A stretch of 64,000 nucleotides of DNA. It comes from Diprion similis. Its lineage: Eukaryota; Arthropoda; Insecta; Hymenoptera; Diprionidae. The position numbers and the translations under genes are program-made. Position 1 is the first letter of the stretch. Every line of letters begins with the position of its first letter. The DNA is taken from assembly GCF_021155765.1 (NCBI RefSeq), contig NC_060112.1:20522001-20586000 (forward strand), written 5' to 3'. Shown here in pieces: positions 1-13,040 of the stretch. The notes under the pieces are model-generated. The model did no database searches, was not told where the DNA came from, and saw nothing but the letters and a program-made list of their open reading frames with translations.

Positions 1-2441
1 CCTCTTTTTCATGACCTCAGATACCTTGGTACCCGTGCAAAACACTCTGAGGGTCTTGGACATGGCAAATTCCTCTATATCGGTCGAAGATCTTACCAAT
101 TTGATGCAAGGTCTCACGATCAGCATGGATGACAGTGAAAGGCGTTCTTATTTGAAAATCCTGAGTTTCGCCAGTCTCGGCCTGACCACTGTTCCTCGAG
201 AAGCGCTAAGGCCAGTCCAATATTCGCTAAAGCTGTTGTCCCTTTTCGGCAATGACTTCAGCACGTATCGTAATAATTCGGCACGCGACACGGAGGAAAC
301 AGAGATGAATAGCACAAACAGCTCGTATTCACAGGACGATAACGAGGATGATGATTCCGACTATTCATTGGAATCCGAAAGAAGTTATGTCTACGATCTA
401 CTTGCAAATTCCAATGTTTCCACTGGTGAGTACCAAATTCGCATGACAGATTAAGTTTCGAGTATGAATTATCTCGCGGCTGTTAACTAACGTACCTCCT
501 TACTCAGGATCTCCTTGGGCTGACTTTCCACCAATGCCATTTTTGATCGAATTGGACCTACGGCATTGCCGTATCAATTCCATCGAAGAGGGCTCCTTCG
601 CGAATTTGGCAAATTTGAAGCGGCTTCGTATTTCCAACAACAATATATTTACCTTGTCGAATCATGCATTCGCGGGGCTGATGAATTTGGCAATTTTAGA
701 CCTGACATTCAACAGAGGTGTACCAAGACCGTACCAAAATATAGGAATGAGACTGCAACGCAATGCCTTCACCGGCCTTTATTCCTTAACAACGTTGAAC
801 TTGAGTCACAGCCCGATTCATTGTGGAACGTCTCATTTATTGAACAGATTGCCATCGTCGTTGGTCAGTTTGGATCTTCATAGAACCAATCTGTGCAGCT
901 TGGATGATGGAGTTTTTGAAAAGTTAAATATTCTGCAAAGTTTAGACCTATCGGGTAATTTTGGACTCGGTTCTGACTTAACCACAGAAACGTTCAAGGG
1001 GTTAAACACACTTCAAGAGCTCTCCATGAATCGAATAGGCCTTGAAGACCTTGAAGCATTGCAAGAACTCTCTTTACTAAGGTTTTTGCATGTGGAACGC
1101 AACAATATAAATACCTTTTCAGGTGTGTTGGAAAATTTCCCGCTCTTAGAGCATTTCAATATTGCTTCAAACTACATAAGGTCTTGGAGTGACGGGAGAG
1201 CATTTGCAGAGAACCCAAAATTGCAGGGTGTTTACTTGCATTCCAATATCCTCAGCTTGATGACGGATGATATGTTAAGAGACTTTGAATCATTAACCTA
1301 CTTAACACTGGCGAATAATAGTTTCATTTGCAATTGCCAGCTAAAAAACTTCATGGAATCCATCAGGACTGGCAGTAATAATTCCAGTCAGGTACGAGGT
1401 GGATGATTAAAATAAAAAACAAACTCGACGATACAGTATCTGACAATAAGTCGATATTTACATCGTAATCTGGTTTATTTAATTATTCTTTGTTCTCTTT
1501 TTTTCAGAATTTTTCAATACTGATAGATTATCAGTCAAGCGGTAGAACCCATACTTGTACAGACGTATCGTTGAAACGATACATCAGATTTGAGGATACA
1601 ACTGATTACTGCCGGGAAGAATTGGCACAAATCTGGTTGAACGCACTGCAGCACGTTCTCTACATTTTGCTACTGGTCTTTAGTTGCTCCTTTGGTGTCG
1701 GAGGGTTAATATACTGGAAATGGTACGATTCATTGCTTGGGTAACAGTAAGAGTGAGGTAAAAGCGGGTCAACTACAACGCCTAGTTTTTATCGAGAAAG
1801 TGGATATTAATTATAGATTTGCCCTTTCTCAGGTGGTACATCAAATACGTTGCAGTTCAGATAAAAAACGCGACGCTGCTGAGTATGATCAATGCGGAGA
1901 ACTGTGAGGACAGAATTTACATGTACGATATATTCGTCAGCTACTCGGACGAGAACAGAAATTGGGTAATAGAAGAATTAATTCCAAACATTGAAGGCCC
2001 AGAGGCGAACTTGAGCATTTGTTTTCACGAAAGGGACTTTCACGTAAGTCGGATTAGAATTATTCTGTCATTCCTTTTTGTAACTCTAGTACTTTACAGG
2101 TGGGCGTTAGCATTTTGGAAAACATAATAATGGGGATGGATCAGAGCAGAACAATCCTTCTGATAATCAGCGGATTTTTCATAAAGTCACAGTGGTGTCA
2201 GTTCGAAATGCACTTGGCGCAACATCGGCTACTAGAGACTTGTCGGGAGGAACTAGTCCTGGTTCTCCTTGAAGAAATTCCGAGAAGGAATCGTCCAAAG
2301 ATCTTACACTATTTGATGATGGTAAAGACGTACATCGTTTGGCCAAAGGACAAGAGAGATGGAAACGCGAGGAGATTATTTTGGAAACGTTTGAGGAGGG
2401 CTATAACTGCCAATAAATCGGTGCAAAGTTCTATCGCGTAG
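1..2441 (+). CDS. Toll-like receptor, 3' part (LRR ectodomain, TM, TIR)
   Basis: Transmembrane innate-immune or developmental receptor. Exons seen: 21-425 (acceptor cag at 18-20; the gene begins left of the window), 508-1391, 1508-1740, 1833-2043, 2100-2441 with the stop; intron phases agree (1, 0, 2, 0). About 690 aa are visible. Leucine-rich repeats fill the first two exons (for example LPSSLVSLDLHRTNLCSLDD), interrupted by an acidic Ser/Asn/Asp stretch at about 280-420. An LRRCT cap starts with FICNCQLKNF at the end of exon 2 and continues in exon 3. A membrane segment (HVLYILLLVFSCSFGVGG) follows, then the TIR domain: box 1 YDIFVSYS, box 2 ERDFHVGVSILENI, box 3 FW in RRLFWKRL. The box 2 Pro of many TLRs is Val here. 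Only one cysteine cluster is visible in the ectodomain. Which Toll subfamily it is cannot be settled without the N-terminus. Confidence 0.95.
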
Positions 2442-3115
2442 CGAAGAATACGGGGAACTACGAAAATAATCATCGTTGTTAACCATCGCGAGATCGAAAG
2501 ACGTTTTCTGATCTTCTTTAATTGACCGTGCGAGACGTCGAACGAAGCTGATTATTGTGAAATTGTTTTAATGTGGTAGCGAGACAAGTATCATTACGTA
2601 CGAAGACTGTTGATCGTTACAAAACCACCGACAACAATATTATTCTTTATAACTTTACGACTTTCGTTCCCTCGAATGAATCATTGGAAAGAGGATGTGT
2701 CTTCATTTTACTCCGTATCAACTTCTGAGAAAACGGGAACTTACTGGTTAGAATCGACAGATTTTTATACTGAAATGTTCTGCATCAAGAATTCGGATTG
2801 CGGTATGCAGACACGTCATTCAGGCTATAAAAGCATTTAAGTTGAAAGCGTACTAGGTCAACGGAAATTATGCAAATTGTTGTCACTTTCATTCTAAACA
2901 TCTGTGTAAAATGTGAAAGCAATTGTCTCAACCATACCGGAGTGGTTTTACATTTAATTTTTTGTCATCTTACATTGAGCCTGACAATTTCCCATAAGAA
3001 TCGATGTGAAATACGCCTATGCATACTTAACTGTACATGAATAAAAAAGTAATTAAAAACTGTTGTGCAAAATCTGGCAAACGCCACCGCAATACTACAA
3101 TGTACACGTACTTAC
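2442..3115. other. Toll 3' flank / 3' UTR, facing the DNAI7 homologue
   Basis: No convincing coding exon on either strand. It should hold the Toll 3' UTR. On the minus strand the donor gtaagt directly after the last recognised DNAI7 exon (3110-3115) opens an intron or run-out whose next exon I could not find here. Confidence 0.6.
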
Positions 3116-6100
3116 ACGCGGTGATTAGAATATCTCTTCGCATATCTTTCGGCTGGGCCGGTTGATAGACCAAGTCAACGTGAATTGCGCCACCCAGAAT
3201 AGCGTACTTCCTTAAATTGAGTTCAGTCTTCTCACATCTGGTAAAAAGCAGCCTCCTTATTTCCTTTCTCACTTCACCTGCACGCGGAGAACGAAAATCA
3301 GTAGCGAAAAAGAATTCTCTCAGGATGATGACAAGGGCGATAAATGCAACGGTCACCTTCGTTGGCCAGGATTATTTCATCCGGTGTTGGTAAATAAGGT
3401 AACGGTTCCGGTTCCGGTTCTGGTTCTGGTTCGTTCTTTTTACCACGACTGTACTGCCCGGCTTGGCCTTTGGTTTTTTTTTGCTCCCCCTGCGACGCCG
3501 GCGGTGGTGGATTCGCCAGTTTTTCTGCCATCAGCCGTTTCTCTTCGAGACGTAACCGCCGACCTTCGGCCTGCTCTTCTCTGATCTTTGCCTTTGTTTC
3601 GTGTTCGATTTGACAGTAATTTAACAGATCTGTTTGGCCAACCAAAACCAGACGGTCATTAGTTTTTCGGACTGATTGGGGTCAACGAGAAATTGGATTA
3701 TAGTTAAGTACGAACCTAGTGTTACTTGATACTTTTCTGGCAACTCCGGTTGATTAAACGATACAGTCTGATCGGAATAGTGATCATATTTAACCCACAT
3801 TCCACGAATCGCCATGCAATAACAGTCGACGTCCATGGGCATTTTTATGGTTAAATTGATTTCGTCGAAAACAACTTCGACCGGCTTTCTGTGAAAAAAA
3901 GAACAAAAATGAATCTTGCCAATATGTATAAAATGTGTGTATGTCATTCGTCGACTACAACTCTTCTTTCGAATCGAAACTTCGAGGGAATAGAATAAAT
4001 ACCTGTCTCTTTCTGTCACTTGCTTGATGCTAATTGGCAATTTTATCAGGGCCCACAAGCAGCAAATCAACTGCTTTGATTTTTTCACGAATCTTGCATT
4101 TCGTAAATCTTCCCTGATCATTCCCTGTTCTATACGACGTAAAAGACGATAGGTCGCCAGGTCTAGCCACATTTGCAGCTTGTCTCTAAACTGCTGCCTG
4201 ATCTAACGGATAAACGAAGTTACAATGAATGAATAGGTGACTCGAACTGCTGAGACACTGAGTCTAAACTACGTGGAGAGAAAGCGTCCGATTGAAACCA
4301 TATATTCTGCGGGGTATTTTTTTTTCACCAAGCGATGCAATTATGGGAAATAAATTTATGATATTCAAAATCCACGACTGTATTCCATCCGGGCAACCGA
4401 TTTCTCCAGTATTTCAAACGCTCTCTTTCCTGCCAAATGGAACTTAAAATTTACCAATATACACTGGTCGGTGTATTCTCGAGGGTTCATAACCGAATAG
4501 TGTATGATACTCTCAAGCTTGTTCAAAAGCTGTAACAAAGATATGCGAATGAATGTATCGTTCAGAAGGCATTATGGGCTATAGAATTGCTTTGTGTTGG
4601 ACTTACGTAAATGACTTCCTCCGATTTTTTGGCCACAGTTTCAACGTTGGCTGTGTAATCATCGAGACTCCAAAGAAACAAGTAAGTGTTGAGATCCGAA
4701 ATGATCCCAGGATCGGGAAGCCCGTCACACCTCATATATTGATCCCACTGAAATCAAGAGATCGGAGTTCGGAATTGGCAAGAATATTTTCATTCCTATT
4801 CTGAATATCAGGGGTTTTTACTTACAGAGTCGATATCTTTATTACTCAGCTGGTAGTCCATGAACGCTCTGTTGTTATCGTAGAGGACGTACCAAGTGAC
4901 TTGAAGCTGTTCTTTTCTTAGCTTCATCGCCTCCGCTTCCTCTTGTACCTTCTTTACGGAATTCAGCTTTTCCTGGCGGATCTCTTCGTAAAGTTCTCGA
5001 ACTAGCTTGTATCTGATCGATGTCAGGAAGAAGAAGAGTAATTATCGACTAATCAAATGCATTATACTTTACGTGTAATGTTCAAAGTATGCTGGATCAC
5101 ACAAGGTACTCTAATCTGTATTTGACGAGACCTGAGGCCTGGTGAAGATAAGTATAAATTTTTCTTTTCTGTTGCAAAGTTTCATGGTTTTGCTGATAAT
5201 GAGTTATCCGCAACGCATTAATGCCATCTACGTCAAGTGAAACAACGTTTTCTTTCCTTTTCAATATTCCATCACGTTCAGGCGATCAAGTTCGTTAGAT
5301 ATTTCCAGAGCGTCGTTAAAGACGTAAATCCTCAAATAATAACGGGTAGACGTTTTTCCGCCATTTGCCTGTCGTCGTTATTCAAGAGCCGTGTGAAGCG
5401 AACATAACAAACATGGGCAGCGTCAGTGAAACGTGAACGAAATGACCACAGATTGCGTAACAGTAATTTAATAGATATATAGAATGCGAAAATTCTTATT
5501 CAGCACAGGAATGGTTACTGTGCTGGACGAGAATGAGAAGCGTTTGTCAGATGATTCGTTCGTTTCTTTACACATGACTCACACTTATTTTGTATAGTAC
5601 GAGTTCTAATGCTGAAGGGAATCTGTATTATCCTAAAAGCTAACAGTGACTGTGAACATAATAATCACTCGTGTTTTCGATATAGTGTGCAACATAGTAA
5701 TGGTTACTGTGGTGGAAGATTCTGAGTCGTATGTAAAAACTACTCATTCTTATTATAACATGAACTAATAATGTGCTAAGAATTTTTTCATCTACTTTCC
5801 GCTCATTCTTGTGTAGCACAGTAACCAGTCGTATTTCATTTTTTCCGTGTAGGACATTTGGATATCGGTGATAAATGGTTTACATCTACGAACGTACTTT
5901 CTAACAATGAACCATACCGTTCTTCTTCCCGTTTTGCTTTTTCTCTATCGGTATCTCCGTAGTTAGTGATGAAAGTAATCGAGGTAAGAAGATCGTTCTC
6001 CATTTTGATTATCTCGTAGACTTCGCTTCGCACTGCGATTTGACTTTAGTATTCAAACTTTTCAGTCCATAGTTGCATGTATTCCGTTAAACCGTTTTCA

Positions 6101-9100
6101 AAACCTCACGCGTAACGCATGGGATTCGGTTGTCCGAAACCCCGGAGTCTCGTAGCCTGTATTCGAGGCGTATTCGAGGTAAATCGAGTACGATAAAGAA
6201 CCTTGCACAAGCGTGAGCTCAAACAGACTGATGGAAAATTAGCACCTCAGGTGGTGAGCAGTATCTACCTAGAATACCTAAGGTCGGCGTCCGATAGAGC
6301 ACGCGAGGCTTATTGAGAACAGTACCTACAGACACGTAACCGCGATATTGCATTGCCGTAGGAAATTGCCTTAATTTTAATTGCAGACTTGTAGAAATTT
6401 AACTTTGAACGAGTAACTTGATCCGCGGATTTAATCTGGGCCGGATAAGTGCTTCGGTCTTGGTGTACGACGTTGATAAAGAAAGTAGAGAAAGGAAAAC
6501 GGGAAGTGCGAATGTGACGCTTTGATGATAAGATCGACGGACTTCCTCTTAAGGATCAGCTGCAAGCGAGGATCGTCTTTCAACACGCCTCGAGTGCAGT
6601 CTTTCCTTTAAAATTTCCTGTAACTTTTACCGAGCCACAGCAGATTCGTTGGCAGCGGCTGCCAATTTCGATTTTTCCAGTTCCTTCGTTCGCTTTTTTG
6701 CCATCTTCTTTTTACCACCGGTTTTCTTCTTACCGCTCGGTGTCTTCACTATTGTCTGTACAAGAGTGACGAAACAGAAAACAAAGTATATGTATTGTCC
6801 TTCGAATACTTTTGTATGCCGCACAATCTCGGGTAAAAATGACTCGCTTAATCATGCGTTGAACGTATAACTTTACGACATAAATATATTAAAATTCAAA
6901 CCCTTCGGTACTTAAAATAGCCATCAATCAAAGTCACGCTTGTTTGTAATTCCTGTTAATCCGTTTTCGGAATAAGGTAAAGAGGAATTAATCGATGCGT
7001 TTTTTTTAACCCATCAACAAAATGATCTCTAACGGTTTGCTGGTGCCTATTAAATTCATTGCACGATAACTGTCTTAATTAGAATTAAGTTTCATTACTG
7101 GTTGAGTGAATCTATTGTCATAATCAAGTTTCCCAAAGACGTGCTCAAATTAATATCGATAATGAAAAATATCTACAGAAATACAACGCGGATATGAAAG
7201 AAATTCAGTAATCTGGTACGGATCGCGTGTAGTCTTCACATTTGATGAAACAATTTACACGGTTCAACCCAGTTTAATCTGTGCAGTCGACTATGAACCC
7301 CGAATTCTGATTCGACAAATATACGCCCCGGAAGGTGATGGAGCAGTTTAATCAATCTACACGATTTTCCCGCAGTAAAAGACTTCTTTCGCACAAACTC
7401 TACAATATTTCAAATGTCAGAGAAAAAAATATACCCAAGCCTAATAGGGCGAGGCAGAGGAAATAAAGAAAAACGTGTAACATGGCTATACCGAATGGGG
7501 TATTTGCGGATCCACCGTTTTGTTTTTGGCTGGATAAATGACAGCCACGCTTTCTTCTTCTTCGTACTCATCGTATGGATTGGAATGCGTTTCATCAGGA
7601 ATGTCTTCCATACTGTACGTCGCGACGATTTTCTGTTTCATTACCTTCTTTCTGCCCTTTTTGGCTTTGCCATTTGTCCCTCCTCCGCTACTGAAGAGAA
7701 AATGCTAGATTGATGGCGGAAGCTTGATGACAATGGAGAACACCAAAGTTCTTGTAATTTTTCAATTCGTCGCGAATGATTTTTTTTTTTTTTCACCGAT
7801 TTTTACTAACGATGGGTAATTGGCAGCCGTGACTTCGAGTGTGTTTCGATCATTTCTGTTATCAGGAATGACCTCATCCTCTTCTTTAGCGTCGTCCGTT
7901 GTCAGGGTAATTTTCGCTTCTGATTCTAACTCCGGTTCCTGTTCTGCTCCGGCACTTTCTTCTGCCTACCATTGAGTAATTTGTATAAATTTGTTAGATC
8001 GTTTGTCACGCACGGTCTAAACCCTCTGCATAAGTTCACGCATCATGAAGTGCCTAACTGCAATTCCCCGGACTAAAAAACTTATACGTGACAATTTCGA
8101 ACAAGGAAAATTAAGCGTAATTATAAACGCAAATTATATATACATTATATAACGACAGATTGATAACAGAAACAAATTAATTTTGAAGATAAATCGTGAT
8201 TCAAACACGAAGAAAAATTTGTATAATAAAAGTTCATTATCAAACGAATGGTTTTTATCTTATTTAATATTATTTTTACATTATTTGCGAGAAAAATATG
8301 AAGTATTTGCGACAGTAACATTGGCAAAATTTTTGCGAATGCGAACACAAATATTCGTTGCATCACTGGTACCGAATTGTAGATGAAGAAGGAAGAGTAA
8401 TTAGATGATGTACAAATAATTTCTGTGTATATATTTGGTGCGTCTGTCATAAGTACAACATTAATTAAAGAGTATATTAACAATATTATATGTGCATACA
8501 AATAAGTAACAAGCCTGATCAAAATTGATCTATCGTATTTAAAACTGTCATTTGGTTCTTTTCTAAATGTGACTTAGATTGAACATTCTGCGAACGGTAA
8601 CAAAAGATTTATAATTTAGTAGCATAATAGTCTGATTGGCCTACGATACTTAATTGTATAAATATTATTTCGAAAGAGATAAATAGTTTACAGTCTGTTC
8701 TATAATCGACAAAAAAAAGTCGACAAAAAAAGAAAAAAATAATTATCTTTAATCAGAGGTGTGACACTTTTGCGGTTCGCGGTATCACCGAGGGTAAAAA
8801 AACTTTCAGCTCGTAAAAAGCTGGAAAAACTATAATTCTCAATAAATAAACATGATTATACGATACGCAAATGTATAATAATTTTACTATCAATTATATT
8901 ACCGAATATCCACCTGATTCAAGATAATTGATTTACGTACAAGCAACTGACTAGCTGATATGGACGTCAATGTTATCAGACTATTTATTATAAGTACATA
9001 GGAACTAAAATTGCAATTCTACGAAAAAACTCTTAGTTATGATTAAGTAAAGGCGATGAATAGGTGTAAAGAAAAATATTTTTACGCCGACGATAGAGCT

Positions 9101-9472
9101 TGTACGTTTAATTTTTAAATTAATTTCCTTATCTCCCCGTTGAATTTGGTCCACAGAATTGAAGCAGTGGTCGAGATAAGGATGCTGACCGTGTTTACTA
9201 ATAATAATGCTACGAAGTTTAAAGTTTCGAGTTCACGTCGTGGAAAAAAGATTCCAAGAGTTCAAATTAAATACAAAAATAGCGATTAAAGCAAACTTAA
9301 ATGAAAAAAGGATAATCAAACGTTAAAAAAGAAACCTAACACAAATTAACGTAAATTACAAACTACAGGAGATGTAAAGTAAATGTAGACATTATACCAT
9401 ATCTTTGTCCAGATTGACGTAGACCAGCAAGAGACTGCAGTTGACTTCTTCGAAGGTTAGGTGATAGCGTCA
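3116..9472 (-). CDS. DNAI7: DNAI7 (CASC1, axonemal dynein-associated) homologue, 3' end not found
   Basis: Exons in transcript order: 9398-9472 (tentative), 7811-7961, 7492-7690, 6631-6755, 4826-5012, 4607-4747, 4455-4529, 4329-4429, 4003-4197, 3716-3888, 3357-3629, 3116-3277. Phases agree at every junction (1, 2, 0, 2, 0, 0, 0, 2, 2, 1, 1). Recognition rests on family blocks: WDQYMRCDGLPDPG followed by LNTYLFLWS, then WALIKLPISIK, then VVFDEINLTIKMPM with WVKYDHYS, then a charged linker rich in Glu-Pro repeats, then LRKYAILGGAIHVDL. The N-terminal exons are acidic, then Lys/Gly-rich, as in the family. Known role: assembly or stability of axonemal inner-arm dynein; in an insect this means sperm or chordotonal cilia. 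About 600-620 aa are seen; the C-terminal domain (roughly the last 300 aa in the family) is missing. No start codon is placed. The exon at 4329-4429 is the least certain of the core set. Confidence 0.85.
5495..5849 (+). mobile_element. MITE copy lacking its left terminal inverted repeat
   Basis: Nearly identical to 17698-18053. It begins just inside the point where the left TIR of the full copy stops and ends with the same ttttttccgtg right terminus. It sits in a DNAI7 intron. Confidence 0.85.
5850..6030 (-). other. orphan open segment next to the MITE, possible exon
   Basis: The minus strand reads a hydrophilic, protein-like stretch (SITFITNYGDTDREKAKREE) after a cag acceptor near 6030, and runs into the right end of the MITE at 5849. 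Its phase (1) does not fit the neighbouring DNAI7 exons (phase 2), so it is not an internal exon in the model given. It may be a relic exon cut by the MITE, part of a nested gene, or chance. Confidence 0.25.
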
Positions 9473-9750
9473 CTGTAACAGACGAAAATCGGAATTTCTT
9501 TTATATTTTCACATACACAGGGTGAATTTTTATTTCACATACGTATGATTTGCGTGTATAGTTAACACTTTTCGATTTCATCTTTGCATACAACGATTTA
9601 AATACTTTTTCTTTCGTTTTCATCGGACCTTTACGTACAGGACATTTGAATACATGAATATTATACACTGATGATAAGACTCTCGTTATTCACTGAATTC
9701 ACAATTACGCCATTTGCTTATACCAGAGGTGAATGACCTTCGTCTACCTA

Positions 9751-9832
9751 CAGTAAAACCCCGATTAACCGGATGCTCGGGACCGAAGAATCGACGGATA
9801 AGTGAAGTCACGATTAATCCGAATTATGAGTA
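9751..9832 (+). mobile_element. possible pogo/Tigger-like transposon terminus
   Basis: Begins cagtaaaaccccgattaa and continues ccgga, resembling the CAGT-plus-CCGGA ends of pogo/Tigger-type DNA transposons. The opposite end was not found, so this is a fragment or a chance match. Confidence 0.3.
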
Positions 9833-10689
9833 ATTTTTTTATTTTGATCAGTGTACATACTTCCTGATTATTACCTGAAAATTATCGTTCAATGACTACT
9901 TAGGTATTATTTATATTATATGTCAGCATATAAATAAGCTATCTCGACGTGTACTTTGACATATGATGTTATACACGTGTACTGTAACGTTCACTGCTTT
10001 ATCGAAGCCGTGACGCTTCGAGTTGTTTGTCTTGTTTGTGAAGAATATTTTTTTAAATTATACTTAAAAGACTTGAAAGGAATCGCTCTTAAATTTGGCA
10101 AAAAATGGCTTGGGTAATGCCTAGCCGATAACATCCTAGCGAGTTATCTAAATCGCTACTGTACAGACTCATGCTTTGGGTAAAACCACCGTAGCTGCAT
10201 TCCATCACTATTTCGCGAACTCGAGCTGACTGGCGACTATTGCCGATGCGTTGCCTCACAGAGCTGGATAATTATCCTCTGAGCCTGTCGTGCCTGATTT
10301 TTTTTCCTGCAAGGGGTTTTCTATCTACAGACCAGGGCACGAGCCATTACTGCACATTATACTCGGGGTCCTCGAATAATCGTCGTCCGATACGAGTTAT
10401 TTGTGAAAACGTAATTCTTTGAGAATTCCGGGTTTTCTAGACAAGAATCATCATCTATTCAGGTTGTTATCGTATACATAATAAATAAAAAATACAACAG
10501 TCATACGAGCAAGAAGATTTCATATTTGACTAGAGCACAGCTCATTGTGAGGCGAATTTATAAGAATTCGCTAGCACGTACAATTTTTAAGAAATCACGG
10601 CTTGGTTCATGCCTGAAAGTTGAAAGAAATGTTTTTTTTCATTCACCAAATGGCTAAATTTTTATGAACCTAGGATCAAAATTAGTATA

Positions 10690-10800
10690 TTCCATACACG
10701 ACATGAAACTCGCTAAGATTTTCAGGTTTTTTCCAGGGAATATCAAATTTCCCGAGAATTCCCTGATTCCATAATTTCCATGAATACTGGACACCCTGAA
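10690..10800 (-). mobile_element. terminus of a dispersed DNA element (cagggtgtcc end)
   Basis: Read on the minus strand it starts cagggtgtccagtattc and goes on with ggaa/gggaatt-rich text. The same terminus closes the element at 35440-35522. This type of end is common in animal repeats; the family is not identified. Confidence 0.5.
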
Positions 10801-11689
10801 TCGTTTCTTCATATTCACATATCACCGTTGCTGAAAACGAATTGATCCTAATCGAGCAAAGTGTTAGTTTTGTCAGATAAGAGAAAAAATTCTGGTGAAA
10901 AACGAGTTTTAATAAACTAATGATATCCTGTGCCTCTATAGATCTATACTCGTTTACACAAGAATTATAAAGGAGAAATTGCAATAAACAACAAAAATAA
11001 AGAGAATATCAAAGAAAATTATTTAAATTAAATAATAATAAACTATCGTTAAGTTTCCACGTTTTACTTCTATATTTAATAAGAGTGCAAAGGTTGTTTA
11101 AACTCTGACCTCCGAAACGATCTACGTTTTCGAGTAAACGCAATATCCTTCTGATATTGACAAAAAAAAAATTTTAATCATCTCACTGCCTCTTCATGAG
11201 TACAGACGGTTTACATTGAAATGAGACCGATAGGCGCCTTGCTCTAACGCTGCCAGTGATCGTTGATCAGCTTGCGAATTGATGCTGAAAATCCGGATCG
11301 ATCCGGTTTCGTTGCTGTCCAGCCGCTGCTATCGCCGAGAGACAAAAAAGGAAATTGTGATAATCATTCCGAAAATGAAAAGTTGAGTTTTCACTAGATC
11401 TGGACATTTCAAGATTGACAGAATCACCCCCGACTATTTTCGGATGGATGTTGTATGTATCTATGCGTGTGATCAATTTTTTTTGTTCAACGATATCTCG
11501 AGAACGAGTTACCGGACTTTAATAATTTTAGTCCCAATCGACGCGGCTTTTCCAAACTTAGAACTGATTTGATTTTGACAATGATCGAGTCGGTACTTTT
11601 TCAATTACTTTAAATTACAGAATACCAAAAAATTAAATAAAAATTATTATATCTTCAGAATGGATGAATAGACTGGGATAAATTTTTTT

Positions 11690-12090
11690 ACCGTGAGGTT
11701 TTCTGGGTTGCTAATCACGATCTAAGGTTAGATTTGACAAATTTAAATTCGGCGTAGTCAATGAGCAGAAAAAAACTAAAAACATTTGGATTTTGATGAA
11801 GATTCGTCCTCGTCGGTTCGTTGAGTCGCTAATCACGAATCTGAAGTAAGATTGCGAAATCCAAGATGGCGATCCAATATGGTGGAAAATAAATCTAAAA
11901 ATATTCTGATTTTCATAGAAATTGGTAGGTGGAGGTTTTTTGGGTTGCCGATAACGAACCCGAGGTCAGACTTCCAAAATTTGTAATGGTGGATCCATTA
12001 TAGTGGTTCAAAATAAAAAAACTCGTCGTATTTTCATGTAATATGGTATCCGAGGGTTTTAAAATCGGAAATCACGAATCTGAATTTCTA
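11690..12090 (+). repeat. diverged ~119-bp tandem repeat, four units
   Basis: The landmark gctaatcacgaatctgaag recurs in variant form at about 11710, 11828, 11947 and 12066, each followed by text of the type aaatccaagatggcgatcc and then an A-rich stretch. Spacing is about 119 bp. The same unit appears near 25.4 kb. Confidence 0.75.
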
Positions 12091-12699
12091 ATTTGGGATT
12101 CGAATTCGATATTATAATTTTTTTTTCTGTAAACTTGAAACCTGCGGTGTGAGAACGGAAAGATCGAAGGCTGGCTCATGGCCAGTCTAAAGCTTCTTGT
12201 TTTTGAAATACTTAATTAATTTTGTTTGTTTTCGGATTTTACTTTTGTTTTCTTCTAATAGATAATATTTATTCTATTTATTATGCAATATGTACTTGAT
12301 AATTCAGGTATGGAAAACCGCAAGACGATTCGCAAAACATTCAAAGAGATCGAGCGGTTAGAGTTTATTACGATTTGGTTCGTTTTGTTTTTAAAGCATT
12401 TTATACTTTATACTAGACTATATCTGGTTTAGAAATAAAGCATACCTAAAGTTTAGAAAAACAGAAAATGTCCACATAAAACATTGCTGTAAAAAGAAAA
12501 AAACACGAGGCTTTGTATTTCTGTTAATTTCACCTCATTTTCGGCTCTGCGACTTCGTATTTTTTTAAATCTTATGCATATTTACATAGTGGCCTCCGAC
12601 CTGGGTATGCAATTTAAATGAAAACTCAACGCGTCATTTCCCCCTGAAGTTGTTGCCCCGTTCATGATTCTATTTTCTTTTTTACTCGGGGTAAGTAGT

Positions 12700-12911
12700 G
12701 GCGAAGTTTCATTATCAGAAGCCGTAGTACGAGTTTCACTTCAGTCTTTTCGAATGCCAGTTAGAACTGGTGACTTAGGTGTGACTGGAACTACAGAAAT
12801 CATTCGGGGAAAACACATAAGGAGACGAGAATTTGCTAATTAAAGTTATACGCAAACAAGGAATACGCAAGAGAACAGCAGCAAAGCCAGTTTCACGGAT
12901 ACGTTATTCAG
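12700..12911 (+). promoter_or_regulatory. probable 5' UTR exon of the fatty acyl-CoA reductase
   Basis: A donor tattcag/gtaaata ends a non-coding stretch at 12911, and an acceptor gattctag at 13029-13031 lies nine bases before the start codon at 13041. This suggests a 120-bp intron in the leader. The transcription start is not determined; the left border is approximate. Confidence 0.4.
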
Positions 12912-13040
12912 GTAAATACAATCCAGTTGCCAATTTCGCGAATTCGATACCACGAATTGCGCATCGGAAGCAAAACGAGTTTTGCGCTTGACTTGGGCGT
13001 ATACGTATCGAAATGTGTGATTTGATTCTAGTTCGTCGAA

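Larger units (their letters stand above)
9473..13040. other. intergenic region between DNAI7 and reductase, with repeat remnants
   Basis: The genes are divergent. I see no coding exon. Recognisable pieces are a pogo-like terminus at about 9751, a dispersed-repeat terminus at 10690-10800, a diverged tandem repeat at 11690-12090 and a probable 5' UTR exon of the reductase ending at 12911. Confidence 0.6.

Noticed and set aside
4553..4804. 83-codon plus-strand frame
   Set aside because: Antisense shadow of the DNAI7 exon at 4607-4747, which has a clear family match.
9398..9472. alternative reading of the tentative first DNAI7 exon (RYHLTFEEVNCSLLLVYV)
   Set aside because: That frame begins with a stop codon at the acceptor; only the other frame fits the phase of the next exon, and even that exon stays tentative.
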